Assembly: GCF_032229225.1 (NCBI RefSeq)
Contig: NZ_CP135076.1
Span: 1,655,001-1,719,000 of the forward strand
Source: Stakelama saccharophila
GTDB lineage: Bacteria; Pseudomonadota; Alphaproteobacteria; Sphingomonadales; Sphingomonadaceae
Length of the DNA stretch: 64,000 bases
Direction of reading: 5' to 3'
Positions within the stretch are counted from its first letter, which is position 1; the number at the start of each line of letters is the position of its first letter. Under the pieces are notes generated by a model. It worked only from the letters and a program-made list of their open reading frames with translations. It made no database searches and was not told the origin of the DNA. The translations under genes were made by a program, and so were the position numbers. Positions 17,053-25,515 of the stretch are shown here, piece by piece.

Positions 17053-19638
17053 ATGTCTGACAGGATTTTGCTGCTGGCGACGACGGCACTGTTCGGCGCG
17101 GGGCTCTGCGCCGCTCCGGCGCAGGCGCAGAGCGCCGAAGACCCGTCGGGGCAATCGGACGATGTTCAGGAGATCGTCGTCACCGGCCTGCGCGGCTCGC
17201 TGGAAAGCGCCGCGGCACTGAAGCGAAATTCCAACCAGATCCAGGATTCGATCGTCGCCGAGGATATCGGCAAGCTGCCCGACACCAATATTGCCGAGAC
17301 GCTGCAGCGCATTCCGGGCGTGCAGATTTCACGCAACACCCGCGGCGAAGGCAATGCCTATGTCATTCACGGGCTGAAGCAGGTGATGACCACGGTGAAC
17401 GGGCGGGCTCTGTTCGGCACGACTGATCGCGTCGCGCACCTGCTCGATTTCTCCTCGGATATTCTGTCGGGCGTCGACGTGTACAAGACCGCGACCGCCG
17501 ACCAGATCGAGGGCGGCCTTGGCGGGCTGATCAACATCCATACCGCGCGGCCGTTCGATTTCGACGGCTTCCACGTCGCGCTGACCGGCTCGGCCCTCTA
17601 TTCCGAATTTCAGGACCGCGCCGGACCGCGCGTTTCGGGTGTCGTGTCGAACCGCTGGGATACCGGCGCGGGTGAGGTTGGCGTTCTCCTTGGCGGCCAG
17701 TTCGAGCGCTATTATTCGGCCGGCTATCAGGTTTCGACCAACACCTATGGCGACAACAACACGTTGTTCGACGTCAACGGCAACGGCGTTGCCGGCGAAG
17801 ATGCCGATACCGTGACGCTGCCCACCCAGGTGCGGCCGCGCTACGAAACCGGTGACCGCGTCCGGTCGGCCGCTTATGGCGCGGTACAGTGGCAGGTCTC
17901 TCCCCAGCTCGAACTGCATACCGACGTGCTGTACGAACATTCGGGCGGGCATTCCTTCACCCAGCAGCTATCGGTGCGCACCGACGGTGCGACGGGTATC
18001 GGATCGCCGACCTTCAAGGACGGCACCACGGTTCCCGCCACCTATTCGCTCGCCAATCCGCGCATCGATTCGGTGACCGGCGCGTCCGACAATCCCTATG
18101 ACACGGTCAATATCGCATTCGGCGGCAAATACCAGTCCGGCGCCTTCACGCTGAACGCCGAAGCGTCCTATGTGCGCAGCCAAGGGCCCTTCTATTATCG
18201 CAGCGCCACACTGACCACGCGTGGCACCCGCGCCGATATAAGCCTTGAAGGCGACACGCCCGACGTCGCCATTTCCGGCGTCGATGTGAACGATCCTGCG
18301 GCATACAGCTCACTGAGCTATTTCGAATATGGCACCTCCGCCGACGGACGTGAGCCGTCGTTCCGCGCGGACGCAACATACGAGATCAAGGATAGCCCGA
18401 TCACTGCGGTAATGGGCGGTTTCCGCTGGGCGCATCACCGCGCGATCTACGACTTCTTTTCGGCCGGATCGAGCGCGATGAACCAGCCGATTTCAGCGGT
18501 CACCAATCCGACGCTCGACGATCTGTTCACCGATCAGGATGTGTCGACCAACCAGTGGCTGGCGATGGACGGCGTGTTCATGAAGGACGCCGCCCGCACG
18601 CGCACGCTGTTCGGCCTGCCGCTTGACAACGCCGCGAATGATCCCGGAAGCCATTACGACTATCGCGAGACCACGCTCGCTGGGTATCTCGAGGGCAGGT
18701 TCGCCTTCAATGTCGGATCGCTCCCGGTCGATGGCAATTTCGGCGTTCGCTATGTCCGCACCGATGGCGAGCAGACCGTGCTCGTCGCCGATGACAACGG
18801 CGATTATCAGCCGCTGACGGGCGGCGAGCCCTATGACAACTGGCTGCCCAGCGTAAACGTCCGGTTCAAGTTCACGCCCGACCTGTTCTTCCGTCTTGCC
18901 TATTCCAAGGCGATTACCCGGCCCGATTTCGGCAATCTGTCGCCGGCGGTCATCCTCAATCCGGTCAGCCTGACCGCCAGCGCGGGCAACCCGGCACTGA
19001 GACCGACCCAGGCCGACCAGTATGACGCCTCGCTGGAATATTATTTCGGGCGCTCGAATTATGCCGCGGTGTCGGTGTTCCAGAAGGACGTCACCGGCTT
19101 CATTCAGAAATTCTACGCCGACGAACAGATCAACGGCGAGACCTATTCGGTCAGCCGCCCGCGCAACAGCGGCAATGGCCGCATTCGCGGGTTCGAGGTC
19201 AGCTATCAGCAGTTCTTCGACTTCCTGCCGGGACCGTTCGACGGCCTCGGCTTCCAGGGTAACTATACCTATGTCGACAGCGCGCTCGACGTGATCGACA
19301 TCCCGCAGCGCGTACCCGCCGACCAGTTGTCGAAGAATTCGTACAACCTGACCGGAATCTATGAGAAGGGGCCGATTTCGCTCCACGTTTCGTACAACTG
19401 GCGGTCGAAGAGCGTGCAGAGCAATTCGGCCAGTGAATTCGGCACTTTGTGGAACGCGCCGCAGGAATCGCTCGACCTTTCGGCGACCTATTACGTCACC
19501 GACTGGCTTTCGATCAAAGCCGATATGGTCAACGCCACGGTCGCCTATCAGAACCAATATTACGGCACGCCAATGCGGCCGACGCTATCGAACCAGCTCG
19601 ACCGTTCGTACCAGCTCGGCTTTCACGTGAACTTCTGA
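17053..19638 (+). CDS. TonB-dependent receptor
   Basis: This 861-residue outer-membrane receptor has a signal peptide ending near 'APAQAQ' and a TonB box region 'QEIVVTGLRGSLESA'. The plug domain has 'GKLPDTNIAETLQRIPGVQI' and 'GLGGLINIHTARPFDFDG', followed by a 22-strand-type barrel ending 'YQLGFHVNF'. GGGGAG is seven bases before the ATG. It imports oligomers across the outer membrane using TonB energy. The plug lacks an N-terminal STN signalling domain, so it is a pure transporter. A preceding family A operator and a following CE15 esterase suggest (methyl-)glucuronate- or galacturonate-containing oligomers. Confidence 0.95.
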   Translation: MSDRILLLATTALFGAGLCAAPAQAQSAEDPSGQSDDVQEIVVTGLRGSLESAAALKRNSNQIQDSIVAEDIGKLPDTNIAETLQRIPGVQISRNTRGEGNAYVIHGLKQVMTTVNGRALFGTTDRVAHLLDFSSDILSGVDVYKTATADQIEGGLGGLINIHTARPFDFDGFHVALTGSALYSEFQDRAGPRVSGVVSNRWDTGAGEVGVLLGGQFERYYSAGYQVSTNTYGDNNTLFDVNGNGVAGEDADTVTLPTQVRPRYETGDRVRSAAYGAVQWQVSPQLELHTDVLYEHSGGHSFTQQLSVRTDGATGIGSPTFKDGTTVPATYSLANPRIDSVTGASDNPYDTVNIAFGGKYQSGAFTLNAEASYVRSQGPFYYRSATLTTRGTRADISLEGDTPDVAISGVDVNDPAAYSSLSYFEYGTSADGREPSFRADATYEIKDSPITAVMGGFRWAHHRAIYDFFSAGSSAMNQPISAVTNPTLDDLFTDQDVSTNQWLAMDGVFMKDAARTRTLFGLPLDNAANDPGSHYDYRETTLAGYLEGRFAFNVGSLPVDGNFGVRYVRTDGEQTVLVADDNGDYQPLTGGEPYDNWLPSVNVRFKFTPDLFFRLAYSKAITRPDFGNLSPAVILNPVSLTASAGNPALRPTQADQYDASLEYYFGRSNYAAVSVFQKDVTGFIQKFYADEQINGETYSVSRPRNSGNGRIRGFEVSYQQFFDFLPGPFDGLGFQGNYTYVDSALDVIDIPQRVPADQLSKNSYNLTGIYEKGPISLHVSYNWRSKSVQSNSASEFGTLWNAPQESLDLSATYYVTDWLSIKADMVNATVAYQNQYYGTPMRPTLSNQLDRSYQLGFHVNF

Positions 19639-19662
19639 CCTTGTCGGAAGCAAAAGGGGGAT

Positions 19663-19694
19663 CGGGTCGGAAGCGCGCTGGCGCCTCCGGCCCG
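19663..19694 (+). terminator. Long hairpin between TonB receptor and CE15 gene
   Basis: A 14-bp stem with one mismatch (19663-19676 with 19681-19694, including a G-T pair) closes on a 4-nt loop and is followed by the pyrimidine-rich TCTCTGTCTT. It is 24 bp after the receptor stop and just upstream of the CE15 gene's AAGGAGGGG ribosome site. It may terminate or attenuate transcription into the esterase gene. Confidence 0.6.
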
Positions 19695-19715
19695 TCTCTG
19701 TCTTAAGGAGGGGCG

Positions 19716-20975
19716 ATGAGTTTTCGCATCGCGATCGCCTTGACCATGATGCTCGCCGCAATCGCTCCGGCCGCAGCGCAGCTCGACGGGAATTTCGACG
19801 AGGCGAAGGTGCCGTCCTATGTGCTGCCCGACCCGTTGGAGACTTCCGACGGCGCGGCGGTAAAGAGCGTGCAGCAATGGGAGGGCGAACGAAGGCCCGA
19901 ACTGCTGGGGCTGTTTCGCGATACCATTTACGGTGCCGCGCCGCCCCCGCCGCATGACATGCGCTTCGTAGTCACCGACCGCGATGATCGCGCGCTCGGC
20001 GGACTGGCGATCCGCAAGCAGGTGACGATCCTGCTCGACGGCACCGAGCGCGGGCCGCAGACCTCGGTCCTCATCTATCTACCCGCTCGCGCGAAGGGGC
20101 CGGCGCCGGTCTTTGTCGGGCTGAACTTTCACGGCAATCAGGCGGTCGCGGCCGATCCCGCCATCGCCATCGCGACGAGTTGGGTGGCCGCGCCGGGCGA
20201 GGGGATCGTCAAGCATCATGCTACTGCGCGGTCGCGCGGAATCGAGTCCGCCCAGTGGCCCCTGCGCCAGATCCTTGAAGCCGGCTACGGCGTCGCCACC
20301 TATTTTCCGGGCGATCTCTATCCCGACGGCGACGGTATGGTCGCTCAGAGCGTCCAGCCGCATTATGGCACCAGTCCGTCCGATCCGTCGCATTGGGGCG
20401 CGATCGCGACATGGGCCTGGGGGCTGAGCCGGGTCTATGACTATCTCGCCACCGACGCTGCGGTCGATGCCTCGCGCGTGATCGTCATCGGCCATTCGCG
20501 TTATGGCAAGGCGGCCTTGTGGGCGGGCGCACGCGATCCGCGCTTCGCCATGGTCGTTTCGAACGATTCGGGTAATGGCGGAGCCGCGCTCTACCGGCGG
20601 CGGTTCGGCGAGACGATCCGGGTGATGAACGATTACTGGTTTGCGCCGCGCTTCAAGACCTATGCGCGGCACGAGGATGCGCTGCCGATCGACGCGCACG
20701 AACTGATCGCGCTCATCGCGCCGCGGCCGGTCTATGTCGCGAGCGCGACCGGGGATCTGTGGTCGGACCCCAAGGGCGAATTCCTGGCCGCGCGCGGCGC
20801 CGATCCGGTCTATCATCTCTACGGGATGAAGGGGCTGGAGGCCGACGCGATGCCGGCGCCCGACCGATCGGTCGGGCGCCGGATCGGCTATCACATCCGC
20901 GCCGGAAAACACGATATCACCGCCGAGGACTGGGCGAAGTATATCGCCTTCGCCGACCGCGAACTGGCGCGCTAG
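19716..20975 (+). CDS. CE15-like glucuronoyl (methyl)esterase
   Basis: This 419-residue alpha/beta-hydrolase has a signal peptide (to 'APAAAQ') and the CE15 nucleophile elbow 'VIGHSRYGKAALWAG' (Ser about 257) followed by 'SNDSGNGGAALYRRRFGE'. The catalytic histidine is in 'GYHIRAGKHDIT'. CE15 enzymes cleave ester bonds of 4-O-methyl-glucuronic acid, and bacterial relatives also act on other uronate esters. AAGGAGGGG precedes the ATG. The stop codon overlaps the stop of the convergent reductase gene, leaving no room for a terminator. The same-strand receptor upstream points to uptake of the de-esterified product. Confidence 0.88.
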   Translation: MSFRIAIALTMMLAAIAPAAAQLDGNFDEAKVPSYVLPDPLETSDGAAVKSVQQWEGERRPELLGLFRDTIYGAAPPPPHDMRFVVTDRDDRALGGLAIRKQVTILLDGTERGPQTSVLIYLPARAKGPAPVFVGLNFHGNQAVAADPAIAIATSWVAAPGEGIVKHHATARSRGIESAQWPLRQILEAGYGVATYFPGDLYPDGDGMVAQSVQPHYGTSPSDPSHWGAIATWAWGLSRVYDYLATDAAVDASRVIVIGHSRYGKAALWAGARDPRFAMVVSNDSGNGGAALYRRRFGETIRVMNDYWFAPRFKTYARHEDALPIDAHELIALIAPRPVYVASATGDLWSDPKGEFLAARGADPVYHLYGMKGLEADAMPAPDRSVGRRIGYHIRAGKHDITAEDWAKYIAFADRELAR

Positions 20976-22438
20976 GCCTTCGCCAGCGCCGCCAGCGCGC
21001 CGTCACGTTCGAGAACCGTCAGCCAACTGGTCAGCGCGGCGGTGAATGCCGCATCCTCAGCCAGTCCGGCGGGAAAGATGGCGTCGAGGGCGAGGAGCGC
21101 CCTAACGCGCGCCTCGGAACTGGTACATCCGTCGAGCGCGGCGGCGGTCCGGTCGGCCATGGGGTCGTCGACCGGATAGGTTTCGCCGGCATCGTCGACG
21201 CCTTCCTGCCAGCGCATCCATGCGGCGACCGCGAGGGTTAGGGCGGGCGAAGCCTGCCCGGCCTTGCGCCGTGCGGCGATGGTGGCGAGCAGGCGCTGGG
21301 GCAGTTTCTGCGATCCGTCCATGGCGATCTGGCGGGTGCGGTGGTGGAGCGCGGCGTTGGCGAAGCGCGCCATCAACTCGGCGCGATAGGCGGCGATGTC
21401 GAGCCCCGGCGGCGGCGTGAGCGTGGCTTGCGCCTCGTCCCACAGCGTCTCGACAAAGCGCCGCGCATCGTCGCGCGCGATCATCTGATGGATGAAATCG
21501 ACGCCCGCCAGCCCGCCGAGATAGGCGAGCCCGGAATGCGCGCCGTTGAGGAGGCGCAGCTTGGCGTCCTCCCAGGGCGGCACGGCATCGGTGAGTTGCA
21601 CGCCGAGCGCCGCGAAGTCGGGACGCGGGCCGGCGAACCGGTCCTCGATCACCCATTGGGTGAACGGCTCGGTCTTGACCATGCCGCGATCCTCGACCCC
21701 CAGCATCTCGGACAGCGCGGCGATGTCACCTGGTGTGGTCGCGGGCACGATGCGGTCGACCATCGTCTGCGGGAATGCCCCTTGCGTCTCGATCCAGTCG
21801 GCAAGCTTGCCGTCATGCGCGCGCGCCATGGTGAGCACCGCGCGCGCAAGCCGCCGACCGTTGTGCGGCAGGTTGTCGCAACTGATCGCGGTGAACGGCG
21901 GCAGGCCCGCCGCCTTGCGCTTCGCCAGCCCCGCGACGATCAGCCCCGGCACCGTCTTCGGCGCGGCGAGATTGGCGAGGTCGGCGGCGATATCGCTGTC
22001 GTCCTCGCGGAGATTACCGGTCGCGGGGTCGAGCTTATAGCCCTTCTCGGTCACCGTCAGCGTGACGATATGCGTGTCGGGGTCGGCGAGCGCGTCGACC
22101 ACCGCCGCCGGGTCGTCGGGCGCGACGAGCACGCGCGCCACCGCGCCGATGACGCGGATGTCTTCGGCGTCCCCATCGCGCACGACCAATCTGTAAAGCC
22201 CGTCCTGCGGCGCGAGCTGGTCGTGGACGCTGGCCGACCGCAGCGAGACACCGGTAATCCCCCAGCGCAGGTCGCCGGCGTCCAGCGCAGCATCGAACAC
22301 GGCCGCCTGATGCGCGCGGTGGAACGCACCGATGCCGAGATGGACGACACCGTGCTTGACCGCCGAGCGATCATATCCGGGCCGGGCGACACCCGCGGGA
22401 AGGCCAGAAAGCATGGTTTCGCAAAGGCGCCTGCTCAC
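20972..22438 (-). CDS. uxuB: Mannitol dehydrogenase-family oxidoreductase, probable fructuronate reductase
   Basis: This 488-residue long-chain dehydrogenase has the N-terminal nucleotide-binding 'GVVHLGIGAFHRAHQAAVFD' and the family segments 'TVTEKGYKLDPATGNL', 'FTAISCDNLPHNG', 'MVDRIVPATTP' and 'KLRLLNGAHSGLAYLG', which contains the catalytic Lys-x-x-x-x-Asn-x-x-His pattern. It reduces fructuronate to mannonate, feeding ManD. Because uxaA is present but no separate UxaB is seen, it may also reduce tagaturonate. The ATG overlaps the stop of uxaC by four bases (ATGA). The stop overlaps that of the convergent CE15 gene. Confidence 0.92.
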   Translation of the reverse strand: MSRRLCETMLSGLPAGVARPGYDRSAVKHGVVHLGIGAFHRAHQAAVFDAALDAGDLRWGITGVSLRSASVHDQLAPQDGLYRLVVRDGDAEDIRVIGAVARVLVAPDDPAAVVDALADPDTHIVTLTVTEKGYKLDPATGNLREDDSDIAADLANLAAPKTVPGLIVAGLAKRKAAGLPPFTAISCDNLPHNGRRLARAVLTMARAHDGKLADWIETQGAFPQTMVDRIVPATTPGDIAALSEMLGVEDRGMVKTEPFTQWVIEDRFAGPRPDFAALGVQLTDAVPPWEDAKLRLLNGAHSGLAYLGGLAGVDFIHQMIARDDARRFVETLWDEAQATLTPPPGLDIAAYRAELMARFANAALHHRTRQIAMDGSQKLPQRLLATIAARRKAGQASPALTLAVAAWMRWQEGVDDAGETYPVDDPMADRTAAALDGCTSSEARVRALLALDAIFPAGLAEDAAFTAALTSWLTVLERDGALAALAKA

Positions 22439-23850
22439 AGCTTATAGGCCTTCCTGACGAGGTCGTAGGTGAGGGCGTGCGCAACCTCGTGCGCTTCGTC
22501 CTCGGGCAGGCGGTGCTCGGCGACGAGACGGGCGAGGAAGGCGCAGTCCATCCGCCGTGCGACGTCGTGCCGCGCCGGGATCGAGAGGAAGGCGCGCGTG
22601 TCGTCGTTGAACCCGACGGTGTTGTAGAAGCCGGCCGTCTCCGTCGCGCGCTCGCGGAAGCGGCGCATCCCTTCGGGGCTGTCGTGAAACCACCAGGGCG
22701 GGCCGAGCTTGAGTGCCGGGTAGTGCCCGGCGAGCGGGGCGAGTTCGCGGCTGTAGCTGTCCTCGTCGAGGGTGAAGATGACGACCGACAGCTTCGGGTC
22801 CGAGCCATAGCGGCCCAGGAGCGGCTGGAGCGCGGTCACATAGTCGGTCTGGGTCGGGATGTCGGCGCCCTTGTCGCGGCCGAAGGCGCGCATCACCAGG
22901 TCGTTATGGTTGCGGTGCGCGCCAGGATGGATCTGCAGCACCATGCCGTCCTCGATGCTCATCCGCGCCATTTCGGTAAGCATCTGGCCGCGAAACAGCT
23001 CGGCCTCGGCCGCGCTGAAATCGCCCGAGCGTATCTTCGCATAGAGCTTTTCCGCATCGGCCGGCGACAGGTCGGCGGTGGTCGCCGTCGGGTGGCCGTG
23101 GTCGCTCGCGGTCGCGCCGCCCACCTCGCGGAAATAGGCGCGGCGGTTGCGATGCGCGTCCAGATAGCCGGACCAGGTGGCGACGTCTTCGCCCGTGATC
23201 TCGCCCAGCCTGTCGACATTGTCGGCAAAGCCCTCATAATCGGGATCGACCACGGCGTCGGGGCGGTAGGTGGTGATGACCCGGCCCTGCCAGCCGCTCG
23301 CGGCGATGCTGCGGTGATGATCGAGCGGGTCGAGCGCGCTTTCGGTGGTGGCGATCGCCTCGATATTGAACCGCTCGAACAGCGCGCGCGGGCGAAACGC
23401 ATCGGTGGCGAGCGCGGCGCCGATCGCGTCGTAATAGCGGTCCGCATTCTCCGCCGAGAGTATCTCGGTCATGCCGAACATCTCGGCAAACACCCAGTCG
23501 AGCCACATCCGCGATGGCGTGCCGCGGAAGAGGTAATAGTTTTCGGCGAAGCGCCGCCAGATGGCGCGGTGGTCCTGCTCGGTTTGCCCGCCGTCGACGC
23601 GGGGCACGCCCAGATCCTCCAGCTTCACCCCCTGGCTGAACAGCATCCGAAAGACGTAGTGGTCGGGGATGATGAGCAGACTCGCCGCGTCCTCGAACGG
23701 CCGGTTCTCGTCGAACCACGCCGGGTCGGTATGGCCGTGCGGGCTGATGATCGGCAGGCCCGCGATTTCCGCATAGAGCCGCCGCGCGATGTCGCGGGTC
23801 GTCGGTTCGGCCGGGAACAGGCGGTCGGGATGAAGGGTCAAAGCAGTCAT
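22435..23850 (-). CDS. uxaC: Glucuronate/galacturonate isomerase
   Basis: This 471-residue amidohydrolase-superfamily isomerase converts glucuronate to fructuronate and galacturonate to tagaturonate. Family features are 'HPDRLFPAEPTTRDIARRLY', the metal-binding 'PIISPHGHTDPAWFDEN', 'DHYVFRMLFSQG', 'MVLQIHPGAHRNHN', 'TLDEDSYSRELAPLAGHYP' and 'GFNDDTRAF'. It is the middle gene of a tight minus-strand operon: the transporter upstream overlaps its ATG by four bases and it overlaps the reductase by four. This is the first intracellular step after uronate import. Confidence 0.96.
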   Translation of the reverse strand: MTALTLHPDRLFPAEPTTRDIARRLYAEIAGLPIISPHGHTDPAWFDENRPFEDAASLLIIPDHYVFRMLFSQGVKLEDLGVPRVDGGQTEQDHRAIWRRFAENYYLFRGTPSRMWLDWVFAEMFGMTEILSAENADRYYDAIGAALATDAFRPRALFERFNIEAIATTESALDPLDHHRSIAASGWQGRVITTYRPDAVVDPDYEGFADNVDRLGEITGEDVATWSGYLDAHRNRRAYFREVGGATASDHGHPTATTADLSPADAEKLYAKIRSGDFSAAEAELFRGQMLTEMARMSIEDGMVLQIHPGAHRNHNDLVMRAFGRDKGADIPTQTDYVTALQPLLGRYGSDPKLSVVIFTLDEDSYSRELAPLAGHYPALKLGPPWWFHDSPEGMRRFRERATETAGFYNTVGFNDDTRAFLSIPARHDVARRMDCAFLARLVAEHRLPEDEAHEVAHALTYDLVRKAYKL

Positions 23851-25208
23851 TGGATATTCTCGATTTGCTCGGGAGTAAGGGCGGAATAGCGCGGCAGGAT
23901 CAGATGGATGACCGCCAGCGCGATGAGATAGGCGCAGGCCGCGACGAGGAAGATGGGTTCATAGCTGCCGACGAGTTCGAGGATCAGCCCAGCATACTTG
24001 GCGAGCAGCATGCTGCCAACCGCGCCGGCAAGGCCGCCGAGCCCGATTACCGACCCCGCCATGCGCCGGGGAAACAGGTCTCCGGGCAGCGCGAACAGGT
24101 TGGCCGAGAAGCCCTGATGGCCCGCGCAGGCAAGCCCGATCAGCGCAATCGCGACCCAGATCGACGACGCATAGGCGGCAAAGGCGATCGGCAGCGTGCA
24201 AAGCGCCATGCAGAGATAGGCGATCTTGCGCGAACCATTCACCGACCTGCCACGGCCGAGCAGCTTCGACGAGATCAGCCCGCCGAGAATCGAGCCGCCG
24301 TCCGCCATCAGATAGATGGCGACCAGCGGCGGACCGAATTCGAGCATGGTCAGCCCGAACTGTTTGTTGAAGAAATCGGGCAGCCAGAACAGAAACACCC
24401 ACCAGACGGGGTCGATCAGGAACCGACCCGCCATATAGGCCCAGGTCTGGCGCAGCTTGAGCAACGCGCGGAACGAGGCGGGCTCGGCATGGGGCTGGGG
24501 TTCCGAGCGGATATATTCGAGTTCCTCGCGAGACACGCGCGGATGCCGATCGGGCGAGCGGTAGAAGGCGAGCCAGGCGATGACCCAGATCACGGTCAGC
24601 GCGCCGCTCGCGATGAACGCCCAGCGCCAGCCGAACGCCGCGGCGATCAACGGCACGAGGAGCGGCGTCACGATCGCGCCGACATTCGAGCCGGCATTGA
24701 AGATGCCGATGGCGAGCGCGCGCTCGCGCCGGGGAAACCATTCGTTGGTCGCGGCGAGCGCGGCAGGAAAGGTCGCCGCTTCGCCGATGGCGAGCGGGAT
24801 GCGCGCCCAGATCATCCCCGCCGTGCTGGTGAAGGCGATATGGAGCACATGGCCGATCGTCCAGATCGTGACCGCCAGCGCATAGCCGACCCGCGCGCCG
24901 ACCCGGTCCATCACCCGGCCCGCGAGGACATAGGAAAGACCATAGGCAAGCGAGAAGTAGAAGGTGAGATCGGCATAGCCGGTTTCCGACCAGTCATACT
25001 GCGTCGCAAGCTCGGGCTTGAGCACCGCGATGACGAGCCGGTCGATATAGCTGAGGACGACCGCGAAGAAGAGGAGGCCGCAGACGATCCAGCGCACCTT
25101 TCCCGAGGGTTTCGGCACGCCCGGACCGGTCGAATCCGATGGCGCTTCAGAGATTTCGGGCTCGTTCAGGGCGTCCTGGGTTGCCGGCACCATGCTTCTT
25201 TCCGTCAT
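23847..25208 (-). CDS. exuT: MFS hexuronate transporter, ExuT-like
   Basis: This 12-helix MFS protein of the anion:cation symporter family is about 453 residues from the ATG at 25208. It has 'FFAVVLSYIDRLVIAVLKPEL', 'GRVMDRVGARVGYALAV', 'RIPLAIGEAATFPAALAATNEWFPRRERALAIG' and 'SNVGAIVTPLLVP', matching galacturonate/glucuronate transporters. An in-frame ATG at 25193 (after GGAAAGA) is equally plausible, and the frame extends further upstream without a credible start. The stop overlaps uxaC by four bases, so transport, isomerisation and reduction are coupled. Divergent from the GH2 gene across a gap carrying a hybrid operator. Confidence 0.9.
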   Translation of the reverse strand: MTERSMVPATQDALNEPEISEAPSDSTGPGVPKPSGKVRWIVCGLLFFAVVLSYIDRLVIAVLKPELATQYDWSETGYADLTFYFSLAYGLSYVLAGRVMDRVGARVGYALAVTIWTIGHVLHIAFTSTAGMIWARIPLAIGEAATFPAALAATNEWFPRRERALAIGIFNAGSNVGAIVTPLLVPLIAAAFGWRWAFIASGALTVIWVIAWLAFYRSPDRHPRVSREELEYIRSEPQPHAEPASFRALLKLRQTWAYMAGRFLIDPVWWVFLFWLPDFFNKQFGLTMLEFGPPLVAIYLMADGGSILGGLISSKLLGRGRSVNGSRKIAYLCMALCTLPIAFAAYASSIWVAIALIGLACAGHQGFSANLFALPGDLFPRRMAGSVIGLGGLAGAVGSMLLAKYAGLILELVGSYEPIFLVAACAYLIALAVIHLILPRYSALTPEQIENIQ

Positions 25209-25515
25209 CCTCTCGGTCGCGCCCGCTGCGTAGCATATCGACGTGCGGCGCTTGTGTTGGGGGTTATCGTCGAGCCGGGGGCGGATCTGTGAACCGTCCG
25301 ACTGCGCAAATGGCGGCGCTGTCCCGGCTCGACGGGGATAGGGAAAAGGAGATTCCATCTCGGCCGCCCGGCATCTGTCGGCTGCGGTTGATGCCGGTGA
25401 AGAAATATCTCATAATCTATCTGATATCACAACGGGCTTGGGTTGGGCAACTACATGCCGTCTCGAACTCGTGATTAAACGGGAATCGCAGAATTACAGA
25501 GAGGGTAGCGTTATC
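25209..25515. promoter_or_regulatory. Divergent promoter gap between exuT-like operon and GH2 gene
   Basis: This 307-bp gap holds no gene I can support. Its only A/T-rich segment is at 25400-25435, containing a hybrid family A/B operator. A weaker CATATC element occurs at 25233. Divergent control of the uronate import operon and the GH2 gene from here is likely. Confidence 0.6.
25414..25432. promoter_or_regulatory. Hybrid family A / family B operator
   Basis: AATCTATC-T-GATATCAC (25414-25430) fits family A, and ATCTGATATCACAA (25419-25432) fits family B, TTNNGATATCNNAA, with one mismatch. The two sites overlap, so two regulators could compete here. Confidence 0.6.

Noticed and set aside
23850-25292. 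Long plus-strand open frame opposite the ExuT-like gene, and similar long frames at 3669-5405, 14194-16743, 25669-28245 and 28640-30670 on the strand opposite real genes
   Set aside because: They lie exactly antisense to genes with clear family motifs, encode low-complexity Arg/Gly/Asp/Ala-rich proteins, lack ribosome sites and are an expected by-product of high third-position GC.
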